Of a DNA stretch of 64,000 bases, positions 1 to 9,790 are shown piece after piece. Source of the DNA: Selaginella moellendorffii (lineage: Eukaryota > Streptophyta > Lycopodiopsida > Selaginellales > Selaginellaceae). The number at the start of each line of letters is the position of its first letter. Positions within the stretch are counted from its first letter, which is position 1. The notes beneath the pieces were generated by a model. It did no database searches. It was not told where the DNA came from and was given only the letters and a program-made list of their open reading frames with translations. Made by a program: the position numbers and the translations under genes. The stretch lies in the NCBI RefSeq assembly GCF_000143415.4, contig NW_003314262.1, positions 1,229,960-1,293,959 on the forward strand. The letters are read 5' to 3'.

Positions 1-3000
1 GTTTTTCGGGTTCTGTGTAGTTTTTTCTTGGAGATTATCGGCCTCTTGTTCGAGATACTCATGGAAACGTTCTCGATCAGGTAAATAAAAATGATGTAAG
101 TGCTTTTATTTAGTTTTAGTCCTGAGTGTTGTTCTTTTCCGGTATTGTTCTTGCAAAAACTGAGTATCTTTCTTTTACAGGAAACTCAGTTGCCTCCTCA
201 TCAAAGGAATCTTCAAGATCTCTTGTGCGATGCAAGTAAGCTGGTGACTTCTCACCTCGTCCAACTTATTTTTCTGTTTCATTTTCAGGCTTGATTCCCT
301 ATCCAGAACCTTATCAAAGTTCGTACCAGCAACGTCGTCTGGGACTCCTAGGTTGCTACTGGCAACCACCGTCAGTTCAGCTCGCAGTGGGAACGTTTGA
401 TGATCCAGCGTTCATTCCTCAAGATCAGCCTCAAGCAGTAGTTGCCGCTCTACAAGCAATCGAGCAAACAAACGAGCAAGGCAACAGATGGGTAGAAAAA
501 CCGGCGGATGGTGAGGCAATGGACTGGGATGAAGAAGTCACTGGATTGAGTGACGATTCTGGTTCTGATTACTGCGCGAGCGAAGAAAGCTCGAGTGACG
601 AGGATGGAAATGAAGAAAGTGGTACGATCTGTGAATCGGAAACAACCGACAAAGAAATTGACGAAATCGATTCTGATGGGGTTCGTAACCGAAGAACAAG
701 GAAAAAGAAGAGAGAGGTACGTACGTCCAGCTTTTGCGTCTCTGATAACTTCAATGGTGATTGTCCACTACAGATACTCGCAACCTTGGTGAGGAAGCAA
801 AAGCGCAGGCGCTTGGAGGAGTCAAACAATGCTCTTTTGATACCTGAGGAAACGCAGAGGTTGAGGTCTAGAAAGCGGATAAGAAAGTCAAACCCGGACC
901 ATGCATTGAGGCCTATGAGGATGGCAGCTCGGAATGCCTTGACCATGTTTTCGAGCTTACATGAGTACGAAGACGACGAAGCACGCCGCCTGGCCGTTGA
1001 GGATGCCAAAAGACCTGGTACATCTGGAGAGAACGAGAACCAGAGGCTTCTACGCAACGGGAAAGTTCTTACAGAAACTCAGGAACGTGAAGACGATGAA
1101 CCTCCGAAGAAGAGTCCCGCAGAGACTTTGGACGTGGGTGAATGCAGGCGGCCAAGGTCTCAGCGAAAGTTAGTACTCAAGTTGAGAAACTGTGCACAAA
1201 CGTCCAACAACGAGGATACTTTTCGGAGCCTCGAAATACCAGAACAAGGCACTTCTAAGGTCCCCGTGGCCGAGGCTAATGACAGTCATCCAGAAACAGA
1301 TGGTTTTATCGCGGACGAGAATCCCACTGAAGCTGTTTCGTCTGACGACAAACAGGGATACATATGGAAGAAGGGGAAAGCAGCCAAGCGTGCTCGCATG
1401 CCTTATCACAGCAGCAGCAGCTCCGAAGAGGATAAACTGGTAGACGTTCCTTGTGATACCAAGAAAGGCCTTGAAGCGACTCGTGTAGAAAATGGAGACA
1501 CAAAGGTGGTGGCAAGGGCGATCATTAGCGAGTCCGAGTCGGAGAGGTCTCTTTCAGCTGACTACCTTGACGAACAGCAGAGACGAGAGCAGAATCACAC
1601 TCTTATGAGCAATGAGTCCTTACAGAATGGAGAAGCTCCAGATGGTGACAATGACCCTGATTACCACGATGAGGTTTCACCAGGCAGTAACAGTGAGTCG
1701 CTGGAGGATGCTTACAAGCCCGAGGAAGAGCAGGCAAGTGAGGACCTGGACGTGGACGATATACAAATGAAGCGCAATATGAACAAGGCCGTCTACTCAA
1801 GGAGAAGGCCTCGCAAAGTTGCGACTAAGACCGAGTGTTATGAGGCCGACGAGCACGCTTCAGGTGGCCGCAGGAGAAGTACACGGCTGGCGCAGGGTCG
1901 CGTGGTTAGTCTCTCCAACAGCAGGTCCACAAGAAGCAGGAGAAACGTCGGCCGTCCCTCACACTGGGAAGCTAGCTCGTCTTACGACGACTCGGACTGG
2001 GATAGAAGCAGCGACGACGATGGACGCCGAAAGCCCGAAAGAAGAACTTCGAGCAGACTTAAAGTGAAGCTGCAGAAGAACGTTGGGTCGAGGTACAAGG
2101 ATTTCCACGTGAGGAGAAACCTGAGCACGGTGCATCGGAGTCCGAGCAACGTGTCCTGGTTACTCTTGACAGAGGTGGAGCGGACGCGCTACATCCCACA
2201 GTATGGTGATGAGGTGGTGTACTTCCGACAGGTAAGAGATCCAACGAGCTTGTCTTGAATTATGTTTGAATTGAAACTGTCGATCGCAGGGACATCAAGA
2301 CTACTTAGACAACAAGCGGCTCGACGACGATGGTCCCTGGAGAAGCGTGAAAAGGGAACTGCAAGCGGTCGAGTTCTGCGAGATCACCGGAGTACATCAT
2401 TCTCGAGGTGTCGGGGAACACTTGTTGCCGGCTGACTCTCGAGTTCATAGACGGGTACAGGATTCGCGGCAGCAGCTTCAGCATCGACTTGCCGGAGCTG
2501 ACAGACTTCGCCGACTTTATAGTGGAGAGAAGCCGCTACGAGGCCTCCATGGCCAGGAAGTGGTCCAGTCGGGACAAGTGCCATGGTGGAGGTCGGACGA
2601 GGAAGAAGGTGGTCGCTGGTGGGAAGGGACGATAACTCAGGTGAAGGCAAAGTCGCCCGAGTTTCCAAACAGCCCCTGGGACAGCATCAGTGTGCTGTAC
2701 AAGGACGAGCCATCGACGACGAACCACTGCCCCTGGGAGCTTCACGACGTTGAGAATCCTTTAACTTGGGAGTCGCCACAGATCGAGCAGGACAAGGTGC
2801 GTGAGCTGCTCGACATCGTGGACGAGGTGCTCCACTCGAACCAATCCAAGGTTTGTTTTTGATCATAGACTCGAGGAATGTTTCGGTTTTGGTCTTGGCG
2901 TGACGAGCTTTTGCTTTTCACAGGACGAGTATGGCTTGTGGAGGTTGCAGCAGGCCGTGAGCAACCTTGATTTTCTTGACAGGCAAGTTGGAAAAATCTC

Positions 3001-3234
3001 TTGCGATTGAGAAAGAAGCTAACGGTTTTCAATCAATGCAGGATTGCGCTACCAATCTCCATGGACGTGATTCGCGAGCGGCTGGAGAACAACTATTATC
3101 GTAGCGTGATGGCGGTGTCACACGATCTTAGGATACTGATCGACAACTTCCGGACATATTTTGGGAAACAGCATTCGTCGGTGCTCAAGGTGGAGCGGCT
3201 GAGAGAACGCTTCTCTGAGGCACTGCAAATGTGA
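1..3234 (+). pseudogene. BRWD/PHIP-like WD-repeat bromodomain protein, 3' half, with two frameshifts
   Basis: C-terminal half of a plant BRWD-type chromatin reader; the WD40 part lies upstream of the window. Exons inferred from splice sites and frame: 21-80, 181-235, 289-716, 774-2231, 2290-2850, 2934-2982, 3042-3234. The first encodes FFLGDYRPLVRDTHGNVLDQ, typical of the segment after the WD40 propeller. A long acidic, Ser/Arg-rich linker (about 500 residues) follows, then the BRWD cryptic Tudor-like region (WLLLTEVERTRYIPQYGDEV; GGRWWEGTI) and a C-terminal bromodomain-like helix set (RLENNYYRSVMAVSHDLRIL). The 717-773 intron is a multiple of 3 and stays open if retained. The frame shifts near 2385-2392 and returns near 2578-2584; the 190 bp between continue the family sequence in the other frame. 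This may be a decaying allele, or sequence errors. Family call is firm; functional status is uncertain. Confidence 0.8.
2983..3041 (+). other. GC-AG intron of the BRWD-like gene
   Basis: The exon ends CTTGACAG and the intron begins GCAAGT, the usual context of a GC donor. It ends in ATGCAG. Removing 59 bp joins the Arg codon AG|G in frame with the final bromodomain exon. Confidence 0.7.
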
Positions 3235-4421
3235 GCTTTGTAAAAATTTCCTCGAGGTCTTAGTTAACGAAGAATAGAAGCATTTTCCTTACACATCCAT
3301 CTACATTGTCAAACACGAGATTATTCAGGATCACTCATACCTGGAAAACCATGAGGAAGAAGGAAGTCGAGGAGATGGGGCGCCATTCTTCTCCTCTTCC
3401 TCCTCCTCTTGTCATCGAGGCTGCGTACTGATGGAAATCGCGAGAATCCACTGACAAGGAACTCGAGTTCCCGCCAGACCACTGTACGAACGGCGGCCCA
3501 CCAAGAAAGTGGCCACGGCCCATTGTACGTAACATCGCCTTTATTTCAAAAGGGACCGCGAAGATAGGGCGAAATTCTGGTAAGCGTCTTGCATAGCTGC
3601 TGCAAACCCTGATCTCACTGCTGCAAAGCCTGATTTCGTTGTTAGTTTCTGATTGCCATGGTGCATAGTGACCACAGCTTGTGTGCTGGTGCTGGCATCT
3701 GCCATGCGTGCAGGAATGGGATCCATTCGTGCGGCAGTAAGGGAGGATTTACAAGGGATATATGGTGCATTAAAGGAGGACGTGGTTGCCAGAGCAGTGA
3801 ATGTTGCGGTTATGCGTGCTGCAATCAAGGAGGACCTCCAGGCACGTCACGACACAGTGAAGGAGGATGTTATAGCAGCCCACAACCAAAGTCATGGTCG
3901 ACTGTTCCACATCCCTCTATCAGGTAAGCATTTGTCAGATCTAGATTTTGTGCGGCTTTTAAAATACTGGATCAGGGTTTGGATGGCTTGATCAGGTCGT
4001 GTCCAAAGCGCAAAGTGGCGCTGCTGCTGGTTCAGTGATTCATAGAAACGACGAACTGTTCTCTTTTTTATCAGGAATTTTTTTTCTGATTCGGATCTTC
4101 GGAAATAAAAAGGCTTATATGTCGTGACCTTCTGATAGTAAGTCTTTTTCCGGGCAAGAACATAGACATGAACGTGGCCTGGCAGTGTCTAATTGGTACT
4201 TTCTTGTAGGTGGATGAGACCCTTTGGAGCTGCCGATAGTCACTGGGTTCATTTGCTTTGTATGGTAGAGGAACATGTGATATTTGTGCGCTTTTCGAGG
4301 ATTCTCTGTAACAGTTTATTTCCGAATGGAGTTGGCTTGGTGGCTGGCTGTTCCTGTCGCGGCTGTTACCTCTGATAATGTTACCTCTGATGCGTGATCG
4401 AGGAGCTTGTTTTTTTCCTTG
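3235..4421. other. Intergenic region with fragments also found near 62-63 kb
   Basis: No complete gene seen. 3373-3432 reads as a short Met-Gly-Arg-His-Ser then Pro-rich peptide ending LVIEAAY and is repeated at about 62988-63049. 3653-3991 is an open frame of 112 codons containing two diverged copies of a roughly 24-residue unit (RAAVREDLQGIYGALKEDVV and RAAIKEDLQARHDTVKEDVI). Its 3' part, about 3826-4030, recurs at 62065-62250. 4071-4421 should hold the 5' flank of the F-box gene; no clear TATA box was identified. Confidence 0.5.
3653..3991 (+). CDS. Hypothetical protein with two internal repeats
   Basis: An open frame of 112 codons with a hydrophobic start (CIVTTACVLVLASAM) and a duplicated amphipathic segment of the form RAA-x-EDLQ-x-KEDV. 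No family recognised. The degraded copy at 62041-62160 keeps one repeat (HAAIKQDLQALHGTLTEDT), so the segment was duplicated with its surroundings. Expression is unknown, and it may be an exon of a larger gene: GTAAGC at 3925-3930 is a plausible donor, conserved in the right copy. Confidence 0.3.
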   Translation: MPWCIVTTACVLVLASAMRAGMGSIRAAVREDLQGIYGALKEDVVARAVNVAVMRAAIKEDLQARHDTVKEDVIAAHNQSHGRLFHIPLSGKHLSDLDFVRLLKYWIRVWMA

Positions 4422-4481
4422 ATGGAATATCACGACGGCTTGTTGACTGATCTTCCGGACGATGTGTTCGGGTTGATCGTT
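4422..4481 (+). pseudogene. F-box gene, 5' fragment (first 20 codons), At5g39450-like
   Basis: ATG followed by 19 codons with an F-box start (LLTDLPDDVFGLIV); the ATPase repeat begins at 4482 and gives an immediate TAG. The expected continuation, LSSRVCHRDLCNLSATS, is on the opposite strand starting at 9144. The two ends join in frame (GTT then TTA, or GTT-GCA-TTA). The gene was therefore cut by an inversion, not simply truncated. See the partner at 8291-9144. Confidence 0.65.
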
Positions 4482-4610
4482 TAGCTTACAAAAACTTGTT
4501 GCCAGCAAGGAATCTGGATCTTCCAACATGTTTTGAGTTGACGTCCCATCTCACAGTTCATCTGTTTGATAATAAACTAAAGAAAATTAAAATAGTCAAC
4601 TAGTCTCTCT

Positions 4611-4667
4611 GGTACCAAATTGGTACCACGTAACAGGTGACTTTAGGTTTAACACATTTTAGGGTTT
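4611..4667 (+). promoter_or_regulatory. Unit leader: GGTACC palindrome and telobox upstream of the ATPase ATG
   Basis: 4611-4627 is GGTACC-AAATT-GGTACC, a palindrome apart from its central base. 4659-4667 is TTAGGGTTT, the reverse complement of the plant telobox AAACCCTAA, 7 bp before the ATG at 4675. Nearly every unit keeps the telobox; R7 and R14 carry AAAACCTAA. The palindrome is intact in some array units and mutated to GGTTCC...GGTATC in many. Telobox activity in promoters is known from plant housekeeping genes; activity here is inferred. Confidence 0.4.
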
Positions 4668-4674
4668 GGCGGCT

Positions 4675-5937
4675 ATGGCGGCTGAAGCGGTGAGGGAGCT
4701 GAAGAAGTCGCTCAACGACGACAAGGGTTTCTTTGATAGGCACGAAGAGATGACTAATCTGCTCACACATATTGAGGAAGGCTTCAACCGCATCGCTGTA
4801 GTGATAGGCCCCAACAATTCAAGCAAGTCCGCTCTACTCAAGCAACTCAGGAAGATGTGGGATGCCAGCCCTCTGCTGAAAGCCCAGTTGCCGCTCTTCT
4901 ACATGGACATGAGGGCTGCGGACTTCAGTTCCCCGGAGCTGGCTGCTGCACAGATTGCAAGACAGATGCGAGCTTGGGCTTCTTGGCTCAAAGATGTGGC
5001 AGCGGCCCTTCTGAAGACGATCGGAGGTGTCAGTGTCAATCTGAAGAAGCTGACGTTCAAGGGCGTAAACCTTGATGCATCGAGCTTTCTAGAGCTGTTA
5101 AAAGCGGAGCCAGTGAAGGACTTGGGCTCTGTCATGAGTTGGTTTATGAGCCTGGCAGCTGAAAACCAGCATAGGAGGCCAATTTTTGTCATCGATGAAG
5201 CTGACAGGCTGAAGTAGTGGTCCGACCAGGATGTAGGCACCCTCCTGGGATGTTTCACAGCCATGACCAAGTAGGACCGGACTGGGGTTGTGATTATGTC
5301 CACTTGCGACGACTTTTTTCGGCATTGGTTCCAGAGTCACACAAACGTTGAGCAGTGGAAGCCAGTTGGTGTGGGGCACCTTGGTGAAAAGAACGCCAAG
5401 GCATTCCTGTCAAGCCTCATCGCCAAGCGCATAGCAGCAAGTGCCACAGCTCCCGACTCGTGGTCGGAGCAGAGGGTGTATGAGATCTGTGGCGGCTGCT
5501 CTTTAACATTTCTGAACTGTGTGATCGATGTGTTCCTGCACGGAAGGAGCATGGATGTGGTTCTCGAAGCCAAGGTGGTGGCACAGCTGCCCAAGATTCT
5601 CCTAGGATTGGAGGATGGTCACGGCTGGGAAGAGGCTAAGTTCAGGGAGGTGATGAAGCTCATTGTGGCACATGGTGCAGTTGGGCTGTCGAAGATTTGC
5701 CGCCGTATCTTCAAGTCGGACATCCCGGAGTTCCGGCGGCAGATCAGAGTGATGCTCTCCTTCAATGTGATACATGTTCGTTACGTGCTGACGGGACTGG
5801 TTTATGATGATCTTCGAGACTTTGACACTGACACGGGGCCTGCCATTTACTGTGATTTCGTCATGGCAAGGTCGCCTACCCACCATGTGGCTATGAAAAT
5901 GTTTTGTGATGGTGCGTTTGACGAACCGGACGAATAG
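4675..5937 (+). pseudogene. Long-form P-loop ATPase (ATPase_2/STAND-like), copy U1, two nonsense codons
   Basis: 421-codon frame from ATG 4675; an upstream in-frame TTG at 4666 was rejected as start. Domain order: N-terminal helix (AVRELKKSLND), Walker A near residue 48 (GPNNSSKS, with Ser replacing the conserved Gly), YMDMRAADFSSPELAAAQIA, Walker B (PIFVIDEADRL), sensor-like strand (GVVIMSTCDDFF), then WKPVGVGHLGEKNAKAFLSS and VYEICGGCSLTFLNCVIDVF. The last two resemble the lid/GG-x-P helix of archaeal-type ATPase_2 proteins. A roughly 130-residue winged-helix-like C-terminus ends GAFDEPDE. In-frame TAG codons occur at 5215-5217 and 5272-5274 (TGG and CAG ancestors). Biological role unknown; STAND ATPases usually act as switches. 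Confidence 0.8.
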
Positions 5938-6887
5938 AAACTGATCATTATCCTTAATATTAATTAATATAGAAATGTGAATATCATATTAGTCCCTCAT
6001 CAAAGCAAGACCTCCCAACCAAGAGTTCCTTTGCATTTGGTACTTCTTCACCCACCGAGGTCGCTCTTATGAAGATAGATAACAATTAAGTGATATATCA
6101 ACGAAGCAAAAGAGGACTTCATCCACCTCTATGCTAAGTCCCATTACTCTTTCAATGGCAACAAGTTTCATTTTGTCATAATTAAACTCTTATTACACAA
6201 GTTCCAATAAACCAGACAGAATGCCCTAAACCAGATACCAGGCAAAATAGACTCAGCTTAATTCGCATTGCAAGGTTTCCTTTGTTCCTTTGGCACTAAG
6301 TGCTTCGTAGCGTCAGCACTCTCCACTCTCAATAGGGAACTAAAACAACTGGTACACCCGCCACATTCGCCCACATTGCCCAAAGACATACCATCTTGTT
6401 TCACTCGACCCTCTCCAAGTGAAATTACACTCTTTGATGAAAACCACCTAATATAGTTTCAGCTGCCTTGAGTGACTTGCATATTCACTAGCGTTTGCTT
6501 AGTTATTACCCCCACAAGCCACTAATCCTAGTTATTCAAAAAACTCGGACAACCAGATATCTGCATCTCTCACAGAGACAAGTTCTATCCAAACATGAGG
6601 TGGTTTCACTCCACCAAGCCTTTCAGTTATGCTTGCATTTCAATGCTTCCACAATCTAATAACTTTAGTCCCATATCTGAGCATTGTGGAGCTCATACAC
6701 TAAAGGTTATCTGGTTCACCCAGAGCCTTTACGAGCCTACCAATAACCAAGAATTTCCAAAACCACATTACAAGTTTTCAAGCTCTTCAAACTCTCTCTA
6801 TCGGTAAACTAGTTCTCCAGAGTTTCAGTTAGGTTCTCTAGTTAGCCAGGAAGAAAAACTCTTCCTACGGATTAGCATTCATTTAGC
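5938..6887 (+). other. 3' non-coding part of long-form unit U1
   Basis: AT-rich sequence with no recognisable gene. It includes the AATATTAATTAATATAG block just after the stop codon. 6690-6887 is the part kept in every array monomer, where it encodes the new C-terminus (AHTLKVIWFTQSLYEPTNNQ and on). The piece 5860-6697 reappears inverted at 54303-55130. Confidence 0.6.
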
Positions 6888-7076
6888 TTACAACAACTTG
6901 TAGCCAGCAAGGAATCTGGATCTTCCAACATGTTTTGAGTTGACGTCCCATCTCGCAGTTCATCTGTTTGAAAATAAACTAAGGAAAATTAAAACAGTCA
7001 ACTAGTCTCTCTGGTACCAAATTGGTACCACGTAACGGGCGACTTTAGGTTTAACACATTTTAGGGTTTGGCGGCT

Positions 7077-8252
7077 ATGGCGGCTGAAGCGGTGAGGGAG
7101 CTGAAGAAGTCGCTCAACGACGACGAGGGTTTCTTTGATAGGCACGAAGAGATGACTAATCTGCTCACACATATTGAGGAAGGCTTCAACCGCATCGCTG
7201 TAGTGATAGGCCCCAACAATTCAAGCAAGTCCGCTCTACTCAAGCAGCTCAGGAAGATGTGGGATGCCAGCCCTCTGCTGAAAGCCCAGTTGCCGCTCTT
7301 CTACATGGACATGAGGGCTGCGGACTTCAGTTCCCCAGAGCTGGCTGCTGCATAGATTGCAAGACAGATGCGAACTTGGGCTTCTTGGCTCAAAGATGTG
7401 GCAGCGGCCCTTCTGAAGACGATCGGAGGTGTCAGTGTCGATCTGAAGAAGCTGACGTTCAAGGGCGTAAACCTTGATTCATTGAGCTTTCTAGAGTTGT
7501 TAAAAGCGGAGCCAGTGAAGGAGTTGGGCTCTATCATGAGTTGGTTTATGAGCCTGGCGGCTGAAAACCAGCATAGGAGGCCAATTTTTGTCATCGATGA
7601 AGCTGATAGGCTAAAGTGGTGGTCCGACCAGGATGTAGGTACCCTTTTAGGATGTTTCACAGCCATGACTAAGCAGGACCAGACTGGGGTGGTGATTATG
7701 TCCACCTCCGACGACTTTTTTTGGCAGTGGTGCCAGAGTCACATAGATGTTGAGCAGTGGAAGCCAGTTGGTGTGGGGCACTTTGGTAAAAAGAACGCCA
7801 AGGCATTCCTATCAAGCCTCGTCTCCAAGCGCATAGCAGCAGGTGCCACCGCTCCCGACTCGTGGTCGGAATAGAGGGTGTATGAGATCTTCTCAAAGCC
7901 ACGATGGTGGCTCAGCTGCCCAAGATTCTCCTGGGACTGGAGGATGGTCACGGCTGGGAAGAAGGTGATGAAGCTCATTGTGGTGCATGGTGCAATTGGG
8001 CTGTCGAAGATTTGCCGCCATATCTTCAAGTCGGACATCCCGGAGTGCCAACTGCAGATCAAAGCGATGCTCTCCTTCAATGTGATACATGTTCGTTACA
8101 TGCCGATGGGACTGGTTTATGATGATCTTCGAGACTTTGACACTAACACGGGGCCTGCCATGAACTGTGATTTCGTCATGGCAAGGTCGCCTACCCACCA
8201 TGTGGCTATTAAAATGTTCTGTGATGGTGCGTTTGACAAACCGGAGGAATAG
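7077..8252 (+). pseudogene. Long-form P-loop ATPase, copy U2, degraded
   Basis: Second long-form copy, close to U1. It shares the damaged Walker A (GPNNSSKS). Nonsense codons lie at 7353-7355 (CAG to TAG) and 7872-7874 (GAG to TAG). A deletion of about 83 bp just after VYEI removes the CGGCSLTFLNC helix, and a short deletion near 7965 shifts the frame. The C-terminal part (SPTHHVAIKMFCDGAFDKPE) is still readable to the TAG at 8250. Similarity to U1 ends near 8291, where it joins the inverted F-box fragment. Confidence 0.8.
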
Positions 8253-8290
8253 GAACTGACCATTATCCTTAATATTAATTAATATAGAAA

Positions 8291-9144
8291 TGTCAAAGAC
8301 AAACTTTTGCAACATATGATAAGCTTCGTTTCCATCCTGCAAGGATCCCCATGAATGTACATCCACAGCAGCAGCGCATGCCTTTCTGTCACAGCCTTGA
8401 GTTCCTTCTTAAAAGAATGCTTCGACTTGAAGAAGACGGGGCCCTATGCTAAGGGGGGCATTTTGATCCGGACTTGCGTGACCAGCGCTTCCAGCAGTCG
8501 TCTTCTGTCACCAAAGCTGAGCCTACCGAAACAAGCACCAGACCTGCTTTCTGATCTTCTCGAGCTGCACTCGTCGCCATCGCTGTTCTCCGCCATCAAA
8601 CCCACGAGTGTGCTGTCTGGACTGATTGGCAAACGCTGCTTCTGCTCGGTGATGAACGATTCCGCTTCCAGTAAGAGAACGTTGCAGTTGTTGCTCCTGG
8701 CGGCTCCAAATCTCCCAGGATAGCAGTAGTCGTCCCTGTCCCTTCCGTGGAGGAAAAACGCTAGAGATTCGTCAGGAAGGCCGAAGATCTCAAACACCGG
8801 AGCCCAGAGCAACCCGCAATCCATTCCTCGAGGGGTGGTATGATTCGGCAGCCCCCCACCGAAAGAAATCCCCAAGTGACATAGACTAAGTTCCCCAGCT
8901 CCGGATTCTAATGCACCCAAATACCCACCAGATTCCTGACCCCGTTGATGAATCTGAACAGCGCCTCCTGCGACTGCAGCCCATTCCTCCAAGTGCTCAA
9001 GTCGATGTATTCCTCCGCTTCTTCTTCTCTAACCAGCCTTTGGCACTGCGGGAACCAGAGCTTATCAGAGCTGCAGACATCTCGAAGCTTGCAAGAAGTG
9101 GCGCTGAGGTTGCAGAGATCTCTGTGACAGACGCGGCTGGATAA
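8291..9144 (-). pseudogene. F-box protein, main part, inverted and decayed (At5g39450-like)
   Basis: Read on the minus strand from 9144: LSSRVCHRDLCNLSATS, STWRNGLQSQEALFRFINGV, then GIWVH-stop-NPELGNLVYVTWGF, CRIIP, LLWAPVFEIFG, FFLHGRDRDDYCYPG, CNVLLLEAE, LSFGDRRRLLEALVTQVRI. These blocks match, in order, what I recall of Arabidopsis F-box protein At5g39450. Damage: CAG to TAG within the GIWVHQNPE motif (about 8911), a frameshift near 8830-8845, and a TAG near 8450. The C-terminal half of the family is missing where the ATPase repeat begins. The N-terminal 20 codons are at 4422-4481 on the other strand. F-box proteins link substrates to SCF ubiquitin ligases. Confidence 0.75.
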
Positions 9145-9304
9145 TGCTAATCCGTAGGAAGAGTTTTTCTTCCTGGCTAACTAGAGAACCTAACTGAAAC
9201 TCTGGAGAACTAGTTTACCGATAGAGAGAGTTTGAAGAGCTTGAAAACTTGTAATGTGGTTTTGGAAATTCTTGGTTATTGGTAGGCTCGTAAAGGCTCT
9301 GGGT
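9145..9304 (-). pseudogene. R0 unit, 3' part, left of the retrotransposon
   Basis: Minus-strand 3' end of the first array unit, with the former stop of the short ORF near 9217. It is separated from the rest of R0 (14893-15746) by the LTR element; the interrupted sequence GGCTCTGGGTGAACC is intact in R1 at 16098. Confidence 0.85.
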
Positions 9305-9691
9305 TGTCAGGAATCCCCCAATTCTTGCCACATTCCTGACACTCGCCGGATTCCTGACCTGCAGACCACATTCCTCACTCTCGAGACACTTCCCTATTCC
9401 TGACTCTCAAGACACTTTCCTCTTCCTGACTCTCGAGACACTTCCCGATTCCTAAGTCTCGAGCCACATTCCTGATGATGATGTGGTGCCTCCTCGACCT
9501 CAGCTATATTTAGGCCGTCCTCGATCCAAGAGTGGTGGAGCTTCATCAACCTATAGTATATATAGGTTAGCCTTGTTCCATTTCTCCACAATCTGAATCA
9601 ACGTCAGTCTAAGGCCTCTTCTTTGTTTCCACTAGTTTTTCTCTTTGTCTTTTTGCATTTTCCAATCTTGATCTTGTCAGGGGTCTTGACA
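9305..9691 (+). repeat. 5' LTR (387 bp)
   Basis: Begins TG and ends CA. The U3 part contains several diverged copies of a roughly 26-bp unit with core ATTCCTGACTCTCGAGACAC (9370-9470), possibly enhancer repeats. Confidence 0.93.
9552..9601 (+). promoter_or_regulatory. LTR promoter: TATA box and predicted transcript start
   Basis: TATA-like TATAGTATATATAGG at 9552-9566. The sequence CACAATCTGAATCAA at 9587-9601 sits about 25-35 bp downstream, where transcription should start at a C-A (YR) dinucleotide. The same elements recur in the 3' LTR (TATA at 14753-14766). This block is the exact complement of the PBS at 9694-9708. Confidence 0.6.
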
Positions 9692-9693
9692 GT

Positions 9694-9708
9694 TTGATTC
9701 AGATTGTG
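9694..9708 (+). other. Primer-binding site complementary to the element's own 5' RNA end
   Basis: TTGATTCAGATTGTG, two bases after the 5' LTR, is the perfect 15-nt reverse complement of 9587-9601 in the LTR. There is no TGG start as expected for a tRNA primer. This matches the self-priming layout known for yeast Tf1 and the sushi group. Confidence 0.75.
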
Positions 9709-9790
9709 TTTTTTCATTTTTTGATTTAGCTCGTTTTGATTGTTTGATTACCTTTGCCTTTTTTTCCCCCTTTTTCCTTTCTTCTTGCCA

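Larger units (their letters stand above)
4482..6887 (+). repeat. Long-form repeat unit U1 (founder type, 2.4 kb)
   Basis: Complete long-form unit starting TAGCTTACAAAAACTTG and ending GGATTAGCATTCAT just before U2's TTAGCTTACAAC. It contains a 5' leader of about 190 bp, the roughly 420-codon ATPase gene, and about 950 bp of 3' sequence. The array monomers equal this unit minus 5488-6684. It lies on the opposite strand to the array. Confidence 0.85.

Noticed and set aside
717-773. 19-codon stretch read as coding inside the BRWD linker
   Set aside because: It is flanked by GTACGT and CTACAG, 57 bp long like other introns here, and differs in composition from the acidic linker, so it is treated as an intron.
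4071-4529. 152-codon minus-strand open frame
   Set aside because: It is antisense to the F-box start and runs into repeat leader sequence, with no family similarity.
4666-4668. TTG start giving MAAMAAEAV for the ATPase
   Set aside because: Plant nuclear genes normally start at ATG; the ATG at 4675 lies three codons downstream in the same frame.
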